From Sipunculus nudus (taxonomy: Eukaryota; Annelida; Sipuncula; Golfingiida; Sipunculidae), in contig CM049307.1 of the NCBI GenBank assembly GCA_026874595.1, positions 60,578,870 through 60,642,869 on the forward strand: a stretch of 64,000 nucleotides of DNA, read 5' to 3'. The notes under the pieces are model-generated. The model made no database searches. It saw nothing but the letters and a program-made list of their open reading frames with translations, and was not told where the DNA came from. Shown piece after piece: positions 1 to 12,191 of this stretch. How positions within the stretch are numbered: the stretch's first letter is position 1; every line of letters starts with the position of its first letter. The position numbers were made by a program, and so were the translations under genes.

Positions 1-165
1 GGGGGGGGGGGGGGTTCACGGCCCAGTGAAGCCCCCCCCCCCCGGCTACGCACCTGTCAAAAGCCTTAAAGGGGTTTATTCCGATATCTGATGTCCGTCA
101 CTAAACACAGTCGTGTAAACCTTTCATAAAAATAGGCCAAAAAACGTTGGTCCCATATCGCACAC
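1..165. repeat. Dispersed repeat, copy 1 of 2
   Basis: The window opens with a G homopolymer and a C-rich stretch, then GGCTACGCACCTGTCAAAA and, from about 69, TTAAAGGGGTTTATTCC followed by ATCTGATGTC. The same blocks in the same order recur at 7,969-8,190, where about 115 extra bases separate them. The CTACGCACCTG block resembles one end of a hAT-like element (CAGGTGCGTAGCC read on the other strand). Open reading frames here have no recognisable product. Confidence 0.6.
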
Positions 166-1640
166 AGGCTGTTCGTTTTGTTTATATCCAGGTGTTAATA
201 ACTTATGAGGGTCCGCCAAATTAATCAAAACACATTCATGGACATCTTGCGGCACGTCAGACGAACCATTATTTTGCAAAGGACGTTTTACGACTATTGA
301 CAACTTCTGCTTATATGCAACCAACCAATTTATATTATAAAAATATATAAATTTCCCGTTTGTCTACTTTAGTTAATTTACAGCCTGTTGGTATCAGCTA
401 GCCATGTTTTGTGAGTAGGTGTTTGCTGTTTCTTAATAAGAATAGAAACGTTATTATAATATTAGTGAGTAACAAAATAATTTGTAAAGAACAGGTACTA
501 AATTTTATATTTCAGTTTTGTCAGAATTGCTGAACAATGTAACCACATGGTTCACGGTATAGATCTCTTGAGTGACCGTCAAGTTCGGTAAATGGAATAT
601 TTTATAGTATGAATTATAATGACATATATATTTATATATGCTTAAGTGTATTGTAATGTTAGGAGTGTTTTAAGAATAAATTATAATTATTTGTTAAAAA
701 AACACTGACTTCTATATCCATTCCCCTAGACATTTCACGCTGCTTAGTGTTGCATTGATATGGTTTTTTTTTCTCCATAACAAAATTTATGCTCGTCACG
801 ACTACGTGATCTGTTGTTGTTGGGTTCCTTAACAGTATCCCGATTGAACTGTAAAAAGTAAATTTGTTCAAAATTAACAAGAAGAAAAAGTTTCATGATA
901 ATATGTCCAGTCATTACCATGAATTCTAGCCTTTTTGTTTTGAGCCAGTTTAGCTAAGACTGACCATGCACTTTTTTAAGGACATTCCAGGATGTCAACA
1001 CAGAAGATTCTAGGTCCAAGAGTGATGTTTTATTCCATGTCTGTTTTTGGCCATAAATATAGGTCACCGTGACCTAATTTCAGGTTTCCGTGAAGACTGC
1101 CAAAGACTTTCCTGTATATTACATGGGAACATTCTAGGGCAGATACAATTTGTGCCCATCTAATTTCAGGTGTCGGCGTTCTCATAGCAAGAATGTCATT
1201 CACATGAAACGTGACCTCCTGATAATAAGGGAAAGGGAACCGTTAGGTCCACTAGGAACCTTGTGTTGTCCTAATTAGGATAATATGCAAATATCAGGGA
1301 TTCACCATACGGACTTACAGGCCTTTAGTAAATAAGAGCAGGCACTGAGCTACGTCCATCGGTACGTTCGTTTCATTTTACGCATTTTTATATTCTCTCC
1401 TTTGTATGAAAAACATTCCGGTAAAATATACGGTCAAGGGCACTGGTACAGACAACTTTTGTTCTGTTTCGAAGAGTCGCCCAAATTATGCAAATTTTAC
1501 GTTTTCTAGGCGGTTGCCTGTTTACTTGATTGGTTACCCGCAACTGCATTAGCCCTACTTATGATTATTCATTAAATGAATATGCGATTAAGGTCATATA
1601 GAGTTTACGGTTAGGTCAATCATCTATATAGTTCGTAAAC
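166..1640. other. Non-coding, AT-rich stretch
   Basis: No gene is recognised. Stops are frequent in all frames. The segment around 1,055-1,140 (a GTCACCGTGACC palindrome followed by TTTCAGGTTTCCGTG) resembles 7,615-7,690, so it is probably a remnant of a dispersed repeat. Confidence 0.5.
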
Positions 1641-1680
1641 AAGAGATGACATATATTCAACTTGTTCCAGGTTATCCGGG

Positions 1681-2893
1681 ATGAGGAAATGCAAACTGAT
1701 TAGCTTTGCATGCCGTCGACCTCTCGGTGTCTGCATCTCTGTTCTTCTGATTTTGGTAATGTATCATTTTCTGCGAACAAACAGCTTTAAAGAGTACCCA
1801 TCATTGGCCAGGGGTACGGATAGGAAGTTCATGAAAGGAACACGTAACAACGTCATTACAAAAGAAAAGAAGATTATTCCTGCGCAGAGGTCTCAGCAAG
1901 ATTTAATAGACAACTCACAAGACAAAATACTCAGTCTTTACAAAATCCTTATTGGTGCCAATAAAAGAGCCATCTAACTAGATGTTGCAAATTTATGCAA
2001 CCCCGGGGATCAGGCAATAGTGCATGGTTGGCGAAGTAAATTTGTTGTCAAAACTGAATGTTTCAATTGTTCATCATATTATAGGTCCTGTAACAGGATC
2101 ACTGCCCAAGCTCCTTAAAATTGCAACAAACACATGCCGAGACTGCGTGTTCCTTTTCAGTGGCGGAGGTACAATGGGGTTTTATTTTGTCCATGACAGG
2201 CTTAGAATTAAAGTTGCCGAAATGTTCCTTCGACACAGAATAGTATTTTTCCCACAAAGTTTATACGAATATCCAAACATAAATACGTTTCAACAATTAC
2301 TTAAGAGTTTCAGCAAACATCCCGACCTTCATTTTGTCGCTCGAGACCATGAATCCTTCACAAGGGCTCAACGATACTTTCCAAACAACTATAAGTATCT
2401 GTGTCCAGATGTGGCATTTTGGGTAGGCGCCTCACCTCGTGCCATTGCCCCTATTTATGACATAGTATGGATAAAGCGGCGTGACAGCGAGAAAACCAAA
2501 TACGATATACCCTTTAGGTATAATGGAAGCAAAGTGCACATTCACGTAGATGACTGGCGTCGGGGGATCGGAGCAGATGAAATTGGAATTGACATTTTTC
2601 ACTCAAGTACCATACGAATGTATCACGGGTTGTTATTTGTACAGAGAGGGCCTGTAGCGGTCACGGACCGGCTTCATGGTCTCATTCTTGCCATCCTTGC
2701 CCATGTCCCCGTTGTTTATATAGACAACAAACTGAGAAAGGTGTCAAATTATGGTTCCACCTGGTGCCGGAATGTTACAGGAATCCAGGCTGCAAGGTCA
2801 GCAGAACATGCTATGGACTTGGCTATGGAATTACTACATGATAAAGATCTTTATGGAGTTGGAGAAATACCCACAAAATTGCGTGGGTTCTAA
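1681..2893 (+). pseudogene. Polysaccharide pyruvyl transferase-family protein, broken by a stop and a frameshift
   Basis: This reads as one locus of about 400 codons with two lesions. The ATG at 1,681 opens a type II membrane topology: a short basic cytoplasmic tail, then a hydrophobic anchor at about residues 14-31 (PLGVCISVLLILVMYHF), then a lysine-rich stem. The catalytic part has family hallmarks in order: ANLCNPGDQAIVHG at the start of the domain, FSGGGTMG, VFFPQSL, FVARDHESF, CPDVAFWVG, then VTDRLHGLILAILAHVPVVY and DNKLRKVSNYGSTW. This order is that of the PS_pyruv_trans family (PF04230), which adds ketal-linked pyruvate to glycans or transfers related groups. A TAA at 1,975-1,977 interrupts the frame. 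The same frame continues through the GDQAIVHG motif and then shifts near 2,022. No GT-AG intron fits between the lesions. An acceptor-like CTTGTTCCAG just before 1,671 suggests an upstream non-coding exon, so this may be a decayed original gene rather than a retrocopy. By inference the intact ancestor would have been a Golgi-type enzyme. Two sequencing errors are an alternative. Confidence 0.8.
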
Positions 2894-3292
2894 AAAAAAA
2901 CACAGGTGCTGACAACTTTAAGGTTTTCTAATATATCACTCTGAATTGAACATTCTTTGCTTTCAGGAACATATGTATGTGAAATGATTTGATAGCAGAT
3001 CATATATGTATATTAACTGTATATTCAGTTCATATATGTATATTAACTGTTGGAGTGGGAAATGTTACACAGCCCTGAGTCAAATTTGCTAATGATCTGT
3101 GAAGAATTGTTAACCTTTATCTTTGACCCATGATTATCTGTGCTCGTACTAATATCAGCTGGTTTCAAAAGTGTAATGGGAATTGATATTACATGTTGAT
3201 CAATTAAATAATTTATTTCAGCAGGATTACAATTCAGGATGACATCCCTTTCAGAGATGTAATGAGCAAGAGAGATTTATCAACATTTATTA
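2894..3292. other. Non-coding, with a short tandem duplication
   Basis: At about 3,000-3,050 the string CATATATGTATATTAACTGT occurs twice, separated by ATATTCAGTT. Nothing else is recognised. Confidence 0.5.
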
Positions 3293-4392
3293 ACTTGATA
3301 TTCAGACCCTTTACAATCCGAAAACCTTGCAATTTGACGGTATTTTGTAAAAAAAAAAAAACGAACGTAACCCAAATAAATTAGCCTTGACAAATCGACA
3401 GCCTTGGATTCAGAATCCGACATGACATTTCCCGGTATAGCAGGGATACCGAAGTATTTTCTGACTTGACAATCCGACTGGTATATTTTCCTTTGATGAC
3501 AGTCGTCGGTCTCGCGCACAAAGCTCCCTGTTCAATTAGGCGTGAAATCCAACGATGCGTTTTCTTCTGACCGTACACTAGAGCCAATTATTAAGTCAAT
3601 TTGGCTCACAAATTAAGTCAGTTTGGATCCGCGTGGAGTACGAGGTCGGGGACCTTATCCAGGCCCTTATCAGCGCTGACCATGTGACCGAGGAAGAATA
3701 CCTCGCATGAGACAACATGGATTCACCGGTAGCAATGCAAACGACTGCTGATATTGTGTCAATGGTTAAAGAAAAAGGAGACGGCAGTGACAGCGCGCGA
3801 GTCTGAGGGAGAACATGGTCCCCCTAAACCAGTAACTCTCGGAGAAGCGCTTGGGAGAATGGAAACGGCTACAGTATATGGAGGAGCCGGGCTTCGCTGC
3901 TGGGGACGTTTATGCCGACCGCGGACTGCTTGGAAACAACCGTGAAAATCAAAATAAAAGAACAAGATACCAGAGAGATATGCTTGCATTATTTAGACGT
4001 ATAAAAACGCAGTAGATAAACCGCTGGTCCATTCATTATATACATTTAGTTAATGTTGGTTCAGAAATATAAATATGTCTCATAATTGAAGAATCTGTAT
4101 AGGTCGTCAATCTTGACGAACGTTGTATATATAGACATGTATATAAGAAAAAAAACAGTACTCCATGACGGATGTTTTTATTTTTTCACATTAATCACAA
4201 CAATATCATATTAGTAGTTAATTATATCAAAATAATTAATGAATACTAACAAGTCCTCCAAACATTTAGGTCACATTGTATCTTGACCCTCTGTCACCAA
4301 TAGTGATTTGACAATCCGACAACCTTGCAATCCGACATAAATTAGGGTATAACATTTAGTGTCGGATTATCAAGCCACGACTGTATTGGAAA
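3293..4392 (+). mobile_element. Decayed pogo/Tigger-like DNA transposon
   Basis: The right end, read inward on the minus strand from about 4,390, begins TACAGTCGTGGCTTGATAAT and continues with CCGAC-type subterminal repeats. A degenerate inverse of these (CTTGATATTCAG, ACAATCCGAAAACCTTGCAA) starts near 3,293. Repeated TTGACAATCCGAC motifs lie at both ends (about 3,468 and 4,309). The middle carries a transposase C-terminal remnant. TA-flanked CAGT termini and the coding remnant together point to the pogo/Tigger branch of Tc1/mariner. The left terminus is poorly preserved, so the exact start is uncertain. Confidence 0.55.
3625..3945 (+). pseudogene. Tigger-like transposase C-terminal fragment
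   Basis: One frame gives WIRVEYEVGDLIQALISADH and VTEEEYLA, then a stop, then DNMDSPVAMQTTADIVSMV. A shift to a second frame (from about 3,790) gives GEHGPPKPVTLGEALGRMET. A third shift gives EEPGFAAGDVYADRGLLGNN. An acidic linker followed by a short helix with the pattern V-T-x-x-E-A-L is typical of the tail of Tigger/CENP-B-like DDE transposases. The DDE core and DNA-binding domain are gone. At least two frameshifts and one stop make it non-functional. Confidence 0.5.
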
Positions 4393-5526
4393 ATAAATAT
4401 TATCATATGCATAAAACATTATGTTGAATGTAATTACCTTTTATGACCTATACACATGTAATTTACAAGAAATATATAAATGAGTTCACATAGGATACAC
4501 GGATGGCATAATTATAGACAGTTTAACTGATCAAAATTAATAAGAATATAAATCGTGTAATAATATATATATATTACTTAGTGCTAGCTATAACGTTGAG
4601 AAATGCATGAAAAAGGAGAATTAAAAAATCAAATAAGGAACTAATACTGGTTCGGATATCAATACATACTTTTAACCTTGACATATTAATCCTAGGTCTT
4701 CTTCATGAAAAACAAGGTCTCTGCCCTGTAATTTAATATGTCTTTTGCAAATACTTAGCCAATTGCGTTACAGAATTCAATGAATTATCAAAATGAAATA
4801 TGTCATCATGTTTCCTGGTTATGGCCTAATATATGGTGCATATATATATTTGTTTCGAATGACATCGGTGAAATTGCAAATATTGTCCAATGAAGCAATT
4901 CATGTGTGTTAATATGTAACATCGCACAACATCGCCTCTATGTAATTTATCTGGGAACAGCAGACCCACACAGTTTCCTGTATGATGAAAAGATGGCTAT
5001 CGTAGGTGGGAACCGTCCTGTCATCAAGCGGAGGATTCACGTTTACGATGACAAGTCATACAGAACTGACAAGATGCATATTCCAGTTTACGGAGTTATC
5101 TGATAAAAGCACACATACTATGATATGTTTAATATAGAAATATCTATATTTACATTTTATTTCTATCCCCGTTCATTCCATGCTTGGACCTTTTAACAGA
5201 CATTACCGAACTTGCAAATATCCAAGCGTGCTGCAGAGTTAAGACTTACACAGAGGACTGATAAATTAAAAAGGATAATTTCTAAGCATAATTGTAATCA
5301 TGACCGGCAAATTATCCCCTAGGCGGCCAATCAATGTAGATAAGGGAATATTAGGTTCTCTAATTATAACGGGTCATATTAAAATTCTGACAGCGTTTAT
5401 CTATCAGTTGGAGTCTGCATATAAACAAAACAGAGAAATTTACGTACAATTTATAAAAGAAATATATAAACAATTTTCAGATGACTGAAATCCCGATCCA
5501 AACCCGTTACCAAAGTTACCAAAATT
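4393..5526. other. Non-coding; one short ORF of unknown meaning
   Basis: AT-rich with no recognised gene. An open frame ending in TGA at 5,101-5,103 reads GTADPHSFLYDEKMAIVGGN and continues for 28 residues with coding-like composition. It has no recognisable domain and no clear splice context, so it is not called as a gene. Confidence 0.4.
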
Positions 5527-7984
5527 CAGGGGCGTAGCCAGGATTGAGGAAGGGGAGGGGCCGAAATTTTGGCAAAAGCAATTGATGTATGTAAACTGAT
5601 GTTTAATTCCAATTGGAAATATCAGTTATACAAGGTGAATAAATAAATAAACAAGGGACCAATGGTACAAGTTTGTAATATTTCAGCAAATGCACAAAAT
5701 ACTTATTTCCACTGTTATTGTTTTTATATATTATTATCAGCAAAGCCAAGAGAAAATGATCTTGATATTTGGTCATAATCAAGTACTAAATATATGATTG
5801 CCAAACTAATACTCTAAATTATGCCTGCAATGGAAAAACCAGTGCAGGTTTTGAATTTTGTGTTGCATATGAAATATTTACAGCTAGGCACAGGTGGACA
5901 ACAGGACTGATGACTTTATTTCACATTTTCCTTTAAGTTTATATTAAACTCTTTTTTAGCATGTCTTTCTTGGCAGGGGACCAACGATTTATTTAATAAA
6001 TTAATGTTACCATATTGAATTTTTCAAATTTACTAATTTGACAAATTTGCAATGCGAAAAAAAAAAATCTGCAAATATAAGTAAATTTAGAACTAAAAGC
6101 TGCATCGTTATCTGATGTCAAATTGTACATACACATTTATTTTACTATATTTTTTAAATCATAAAATGCTTTAACTAAATTTAAAAGAAAATAATGTTTT
6201 ACGATAAAAACAAATGACATCTTCTACTTTATTAATTGGATCACTATTAAAAAAAGTTTTTTTTTAGTTTACTGTACATGCTATATTTTATTAACTATTA
6301 TGAAAAAGATTAGTGAAATTGATAAAACGATGAATTAATGTTACCATATTGAATTTTTCAAATTTACAAATTTGCAATGCAAAAAAAAATCTGCAAATAC
6401 AAGTAAATTTAGAACTATAAGCTGCATCATTATTTGATGTCAAATTGTACATACACATTTATTTTACTATATCTTTTAAATCATAAAATGCTTTAACTAA
6501 ATTAAAAGGTAATAATTTTTTACGATAAAAACAAATGGCATCTTCTACTTTATTAATTGCATCACTATTAAAAAAAGCTTTTTTTAGTTTACTGTACATG
6601 CTTTATTTTATTTACTATAATAAAAAATAGTGAAATTGATTAAAAACGCCCTTTTTATGTCAGGAATATACACTGAAGGTTGGATGAGGAACAAATAACA
6701 TCATTGTTCTATATATTATCTCAACTATAATCATATAATGACACACATGTTAAAAAAGAAAGCAAACAGTTTTTAACTCTTCTGAAGCAAGGAGTTCCTC
6801 TCAACATACACATCCACACTTTTATAGCAAAACCCTATCCTGATAATAGTTCAATGTGCAGTCATTGTAACGCCTTGAAATACAAAAAAAATCCAAGATC
6901 TATAAAAATGAAAAAAATATATGTATAAAATTATAACATATAACATAACGGGGGATGTAGTGGACGGGAGGGGAGGCCTAACTCTGCTGAGCAACTGGAG
7001 CTAGCTGTGTTGACTGAAGTAAGTTACATAACAGGTGATTAGGTGAGGGCTCCGGCACTCACTGCACACTACCGGGTTGGCTTGACTTGATGTAAGCAAT
7101 ACTTGACATGGTGTCCGAAAACTTGAAAAAAAACCGTGCTGTTCATGAAAAATTTATTTCAAATTTTAAAAAAGTAAAATGGATGTGTATATACTGTGAA
7201 ATTTAAATGGTCCGTGCTTACAGGAAAAAAATGTGCCATGGTCAAAGTTTTGCAAAATTTAAGGTATTGATATTATATTTATGCTAATAATTTAAAAAAA
7301 AAATTAATAATCCTATCATATTTCTTGCACACGTTTAAAGTTTGATAAAATAAACTTTTATCCTTGAAAAAAGTCTTTAACAAATTCCTTGTTATTTTAG
7401 AAAATACATTCCTTGATGTTTTGATAAGGTATAACCAGATCCATAACTTCTATAAATTATGCAATATTAACAAATTGTTGCTAAAAGAAATATGTAGAGG
7501 ATTATCTATGCCATATATTAACATGAGGTGTGTTGTTTTAAAAAGGATCTCTTGAAGTTTAACAGTAGGCTGTTACTGGAAAAAGGAGGTTTTTTTTCAG
7601 ATTTCGAAGGGAACCAAGTCACAGTGACCCAGTTTTAGGTTTTGTGGGAAACGTAAGGACATCTTACTGTATGTTGATACTTTTTATTCCTAGGTACAAC
7701 AATTTCAAACAGTTTCCCTGTTAACCGAAGGACGGCAGGCCAGGTGGATGACTGACAAAGGACCATCGCTATATCTCAGATGACTTATAATCAGCTGAGC
7801 TATAAATATCATGTCTGCAGGATCAAACCTAATGAAATGTAGAAATAAATCATTTTCATGATAGTGTTTTAGTAAAGTAATCATTATTAGACTCAGTAAA
7901 ATCCCGGGAAAGGGAGTAATGGATGCGACCGGGAGGGGGGGGGGGGGGTATGGGCCCATGTAACCCTCTCTGGCTACGCACCTG
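5527..7984. mobile_element. Candidate non-autonomous hAT-like element (about 2.46 kb)
   Basis: The left end is CAGGGGCGTAGCCAGG at 5,527. The right end, read inward on the minus strand from 7,984, is CAGGTGCGTAGCCAGA, an inverted match of 14/16. CAGGGGCG-type ends are typical of hAT elements. The 8-bp flanks CCAAAATT (left) and TCAAAATA (right) agree at 6/8. However, TCAAAA also follows the related end at position 48, so part of this agreement may be repeat context rather than a target duplication. No transposase is visible inside. The pairing of these two ends is an inference. Confidence 0.35.
6001..6640. repeat. Tandem duplication, period about 334 bp
   Basis: TTAATGTTACCATATTGAAT starts at 6,001 and again at 6,335. 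The following 300 bases align closely with scattered substitutions and small indels in A and T runs, for example GCTGCATCGTTATCTGATGT against GCTGCATCATTATTTGATGT. There are two copies, diverged enough not to be an assembly artefact. No coding potential is seen. Confidence 0.85.
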
Positions 7985-8190
7985 TCAAAATAATCAACGA
8001 AATTACAATAGTTGTTACATTTACAAGTAATGAAGTTCACGTAATCTTACAATTGCAGCAGAATTGCAGTAGGACCACGTGGGCACCGTAAAGAAGCACA
8101 TTAAAGGGGTTTATTCCAATATCTGATGTCTGTTCACAAAAGATTTTCGTTTAAACCTTTCATAAGTCAGAGAGAAAGCCAGAAAACGCT
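7925..8190. repeat. Dispersed repeat, copy 2 of 2
   Basis: A G homopolymer, GGCTACGCACCTGTCAAAA and, after about 115 extra bases, TTAAAGGGGTTTATTCC and ATCTGATGTC match the start of the window in order and orientation. Confidence 0.6.
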
Positions 8191-9557
8191 GGGGTACAGC
8201 TGAAGTTCAGCTTATCCCTCATAGGTGGCGTTAGCTGCAGAGTTGTAAAAAGTCCGTGCAGGTCAGTCGCACCAACAAATTTCCATTGAAACTTCTTGGT
8301 CACGCTTGATGCCGTCAAGTGACTGCTTTCATAGAAAAAATCAGATCATTCTGAATATTTGCTATTCATCTAAAAAACTAAATTTGGATGAGGCTTTGTC
8401 TCTTCCAATTAATTAAAACAGTCAACGTTACACCTTAATGCATTAAGGTATTTCAACTGAAAAAAAGTCAAGTATGGACCTTTCTGATGGTAAGTTAAAC
8501 TATTCAGCAAGTCAATCTATAATAGTTGTACGTATAAGATTTAGGCTGAAGAAAGTTAAATAAAATACTCAAAAAAAACTGAACGTATAGAAACAAAATA
8601 TTGATTTGTTCAGTCCTAAAATAAAGTTTCTTGACATCCTAATTTTTAGGTATGTGACAATCTCGTCTCTGTTTATTGTTGGTAAATGTTTTTTTCAATA
8701 TTCAGAAATGGCAAATGGCGAGCTAAATTAACATTTTTTTAAACGTTACAATGATCATAACATATCTTAAAGATTTGCAAATTAATTTTGATCTGGGGTA
8801 TTTACTGGAAAATAACAATGAAATAAATTAATGAGCGTGTGTAGGTAAGGGTGCATGTCATGGGTGCGTGGATGGGTGCGAGTGTCTGGGGATATATGCA
8901 GTGTTATTTGAAGAGAGAAACGTTCATGGGCACGTGGGCAGAGAGTATCCCAGATGTTTTCAGTGTACATTCATGCAGAGATTAAATTCACGGCATGATC
9001 GACTAGTTGTGGATATATATACCGGCAGTTAATGGCCGATACGTGCAGCCGAAATAATACACTTGGATGTCGTGTAACATTACAAATGTCTTGCGTAGAT
9101 CGCCTCATAAATTATTTCCATTTTTGGGTCGATCGCCGCTGCTAAGTCGATGCCAAGTTAGACACTGCAGTCGTCCAGACATCACATCTTGTACCCATTG
9201 CTATATATGGCAAGACTCTCAGGAAAGGAACACCAGGGTGCGCACAGAACACATAATTATAATCAATTGCAGACCACTGATAGCGTATTGCATTGTGCAT
9301 CCAGTCCAAACAAGCGACACCCCCTATCCGTGGTCTGATAACAACCATTCAGGCATTGGGCCAGAATCTGTCACTCCTGGATTTAGAGGGCTTTCCCTTG
9401 TAATGAAGACCTTGACCAGAGGCCTTAGCGTGAGGCACAGTCTCACGGTCATAATAAAGTCCAATACTCTAAGCATTACACCACTACGCTCCAATAATTT
9501 ATGGACATACATTTTTTGGTTTCTCAGCAACAAAATGAAAAGCATCTTCTTGAAAAG

Positions 9558-9614
<57 letters not shown>

Positions 9615-11261
9615 TACTTATATATATATATTATATATTTTTACAAAAAATCGTTATTTGTATTTTGTTTCCTCCTGGTTCTTCTGAATCGTGTGGTCAA
9701 ATGACAGGGCGTCTGTCATGGATTGGCTGCATTACTTTATCAATTACGTTTTTTAGTATATTTATGACACTAAACAACCAGTCATGAGCTAGTAAGTATG
9801 GTCGTTTAAACATGTGACCTTAGACCTTGACCTTCATGAATGGGGTTGAGATATTGTGAAAAATAGATGAAACTTCCTTGGTTATATTTACACACGGAAG
9901 AAAAAATGACCTTGATCTTCTGTATTTTGTTTGATATTACAGCGAACTGGTTTCCGTACATAACAAGGTCGTGTATGCAGAAACAATGTTAATGTCGGGC
10001 TGGCTATTTGCCACATGTTATGCCACACTTTGTTATGATAACGTCCATATATATACCGATAATCAACTTGATGTTGACATAATGCCTTTACATCCGTGTG
10101 GCCTTATACATTTATAAATGCCGAAATGACCTTGACTCGTGTTCTGTTCATATATAATCTCTTATGGTTCGTATATTCAGAGGATTTACTTGGTAATCAA
10201 TGCGGGTTCCGCTATTAAAAGCCATCCTTCGATTCGTATATAAATAACAATTTGAACGAGCTTACTTCACGTTCGCCTAAGTCGAAATTCAACAGACTCT
10301 CAAACATAAAATACAATTTTTATATCATTACTGTAAAAAAATGTTTTTGTTTATTTTCCTTTCCTTGTTTTATATGTATATCCATGCATTTTACCTGTTG
10401 TTATGACGTATTTTACATGGATCCGCTTAAGAGCCATCGCAGTTTATAACATAGATCCGCTTTTGTAATTTACATTTCCGCCTCCTGGTTATAAATCAGT
10501 TAATTTGATAAAGATATTTTTAATTATTTAAGATTTTAAATCATAATATTTATTTATAATTTTTATTATTTTGTGGACCTTTTATTTATGTTTAATTTAT
10601 AAATATTAATGGTAATAATTTATATTTCACATTTATGGGTAGTTAAAAAATAATGTGTTAAACATTGTTATATTATAACTGACGGTCGAACTAATTCCAT
10701 GACAAGTAACTGCTTTATTGCGACGTCTCGTGAATATCCACTTTTTTGTTTCTTTTTTTTTTTTTTTTTTTTTGTTCATGTCATAAGCCTGAGGAGGAGG
10801 AGGGGGGGGGGCAATTGTCCTTATTTATTTTATAAATCCATAGAAATTCGATATTATTTGGGAAATTTTGCAAAAGGGTATATCACTTTATTACATCGCC
10901 AGCTTTCAGGTAAAATGCAAGAAATAGAACCGTATAATGTGACAACGGTACTGTTTCGGGGTGGGGGTTATGAGACATTCTGTTGCATCTAAACAGTTGA
11001 TTTTATAAATTTTTAAAGGTGAATTGTGTTTTATGATTGCTTTAGTTTTGTGGTATAAATGTAACATTGAACAGTTGAAACGAAAACAAATGAATACCAG
11101 TATGTAGACTTTTTACAGTGGATTAATACTTTAACCAGTATTGTCACCAAGCTGCATAAAATCACGATTCTTGCCAGCTGTGGCATTCTGTTCTTGGTGT
11201 TCCATTTCATTTCAACATGAAATGGATTAGCAGAAATGGAAGGCGACCTCTGCGCGATTGC
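8191..11261. other. Non-coding, AT-rich; microsatellite and homopolymer tracts
   Basis: No gene is recognised. A 206-codon open frame at 9,067-9,687 runs into the AT microsatellite and has no domain-like composition. T-rich and G-rich tracts lie at 10,741-10,811. Confidence 0.5.
9559..9611. repeat. (AT)n microsatellite
   Basis: About 26 uninterrupted AT dinucleotides, followed by a shorter imperfect TA-rich stretch to about 9,640. Confidence 0.95.
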
Positions 11262-11690
11262 TATAGCCCCATTTACACTTGAATATTTGTGGCGCGAGCT
11301 AAAGCGGTCCAAATAAATGTGGAGGGGGCTACAATTACAGTATCTTGCGTTCACACTGTGCCGGACCAAGTGGCCATTTGGAACGCGCTACCCTGTCAAG
11401 TTAGGCCTCATAGCACTTAACAGCCCGGCCTACAAGCTGCATAACGTTTATACGCATATATTTAGAAAGCGCGCTCCACTTATGTTTACACACGTGTGAA
11501 GCACAAATGTAGGCTGCGCTAAACGCTGTCTGGATCGCGCTAGAAAGTGGAACCTACTCAAACCGCTGATCATTTTGTATCGCGTTCCAGACCGAAAATC
11601 CTTGATATCTGGCGCGTTTGGGGTACTTGGCGCGCACTATACGATGTAGAGGGCTCTAAAAAATCGTGTGTAAATTGGAATTATATAGGC
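11262..11690. mobile_element. Candidate MITE with degenerate terminal inverted repeats
   Basis: The left end CTATAGCCCCATTTACAC and the inverted right end CTATATAATTCCAATTTACAC flank about 430 bases that are clearly richer in CpG and GCGC (GGCGCGAG, AAGCGCGCTCC, GGCGCGCAC) than their surroundings. The inverted match is imperfect and no target duplication is evident, so the call is tentative. Confidence 0.3.
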
Positions 11691-11926
11691 CGCGATAACT
11701 CTCAGCCCTTGTTTTAGAGCGGTTCATTTGACTTGAGTCACGTAAAAATGTCATACTTATAGAAAACGTATAGTTATTACTCGTAATTAATAACCATACA
11801 AAACGTCCTGGATAAATTCCGTCAGTATGACAATACATATTCTTCAAATCGTACACATATATTAAACATATATTTCTGAACTTGCTTAAACGGTTGCTGT
11901 CCTGAAAAGGAATTTTTGAACGCCAC

Positions 11927-11928
<2 letters not shown>

Positions 11929-11959
<31 letters not shown>

Positions 11960-11960
11960 C
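11929..11960. repeat. (AT)n(GT)n microsatellite
   Basis: An AT run passes into TGTGTGTGTGTG. Confidence 0.9.
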
Positions 11961-12134
11961 TTTTGGTTAATGGTATGAAATTTAACTTATTGAGTTCATA
12001 TGTAAATATTTCAAGTACATATGACCACACTATCGAATACAGCAAGAGACGGAAATCTAGAGGTAATTTGAAGATTTGTTCTTTTATCTACTGTGGCTAT
12101 ACCTGTGCTATCATTTTCAGAAATATAACAGATA

Positions 12135-12136
<2 letters not shown>

Positions 12137-12189
<53 letters not shown>
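12137..12189. repeat. (AT)n microsatellite
   Basis: About 25 uninterrupted AT dinucleotides. Confidence 0.95.

Positions 12190-12191
<2 letters not shown>

Noticed and set aside
1975-2024. A tiny intron removing the stop and frameshift in the pyruvyl transferase-like gene
   Set aside because: No GT-AG pair of plausible length joins the two frames, and the GDQAI motif lies in between and would be lost.
9067-9687. 206-codon open frame
   Set aside because: It runs into an AT microsatellite (the YIYIYI tail), has no recognisable domain and has competing frames on both strands.
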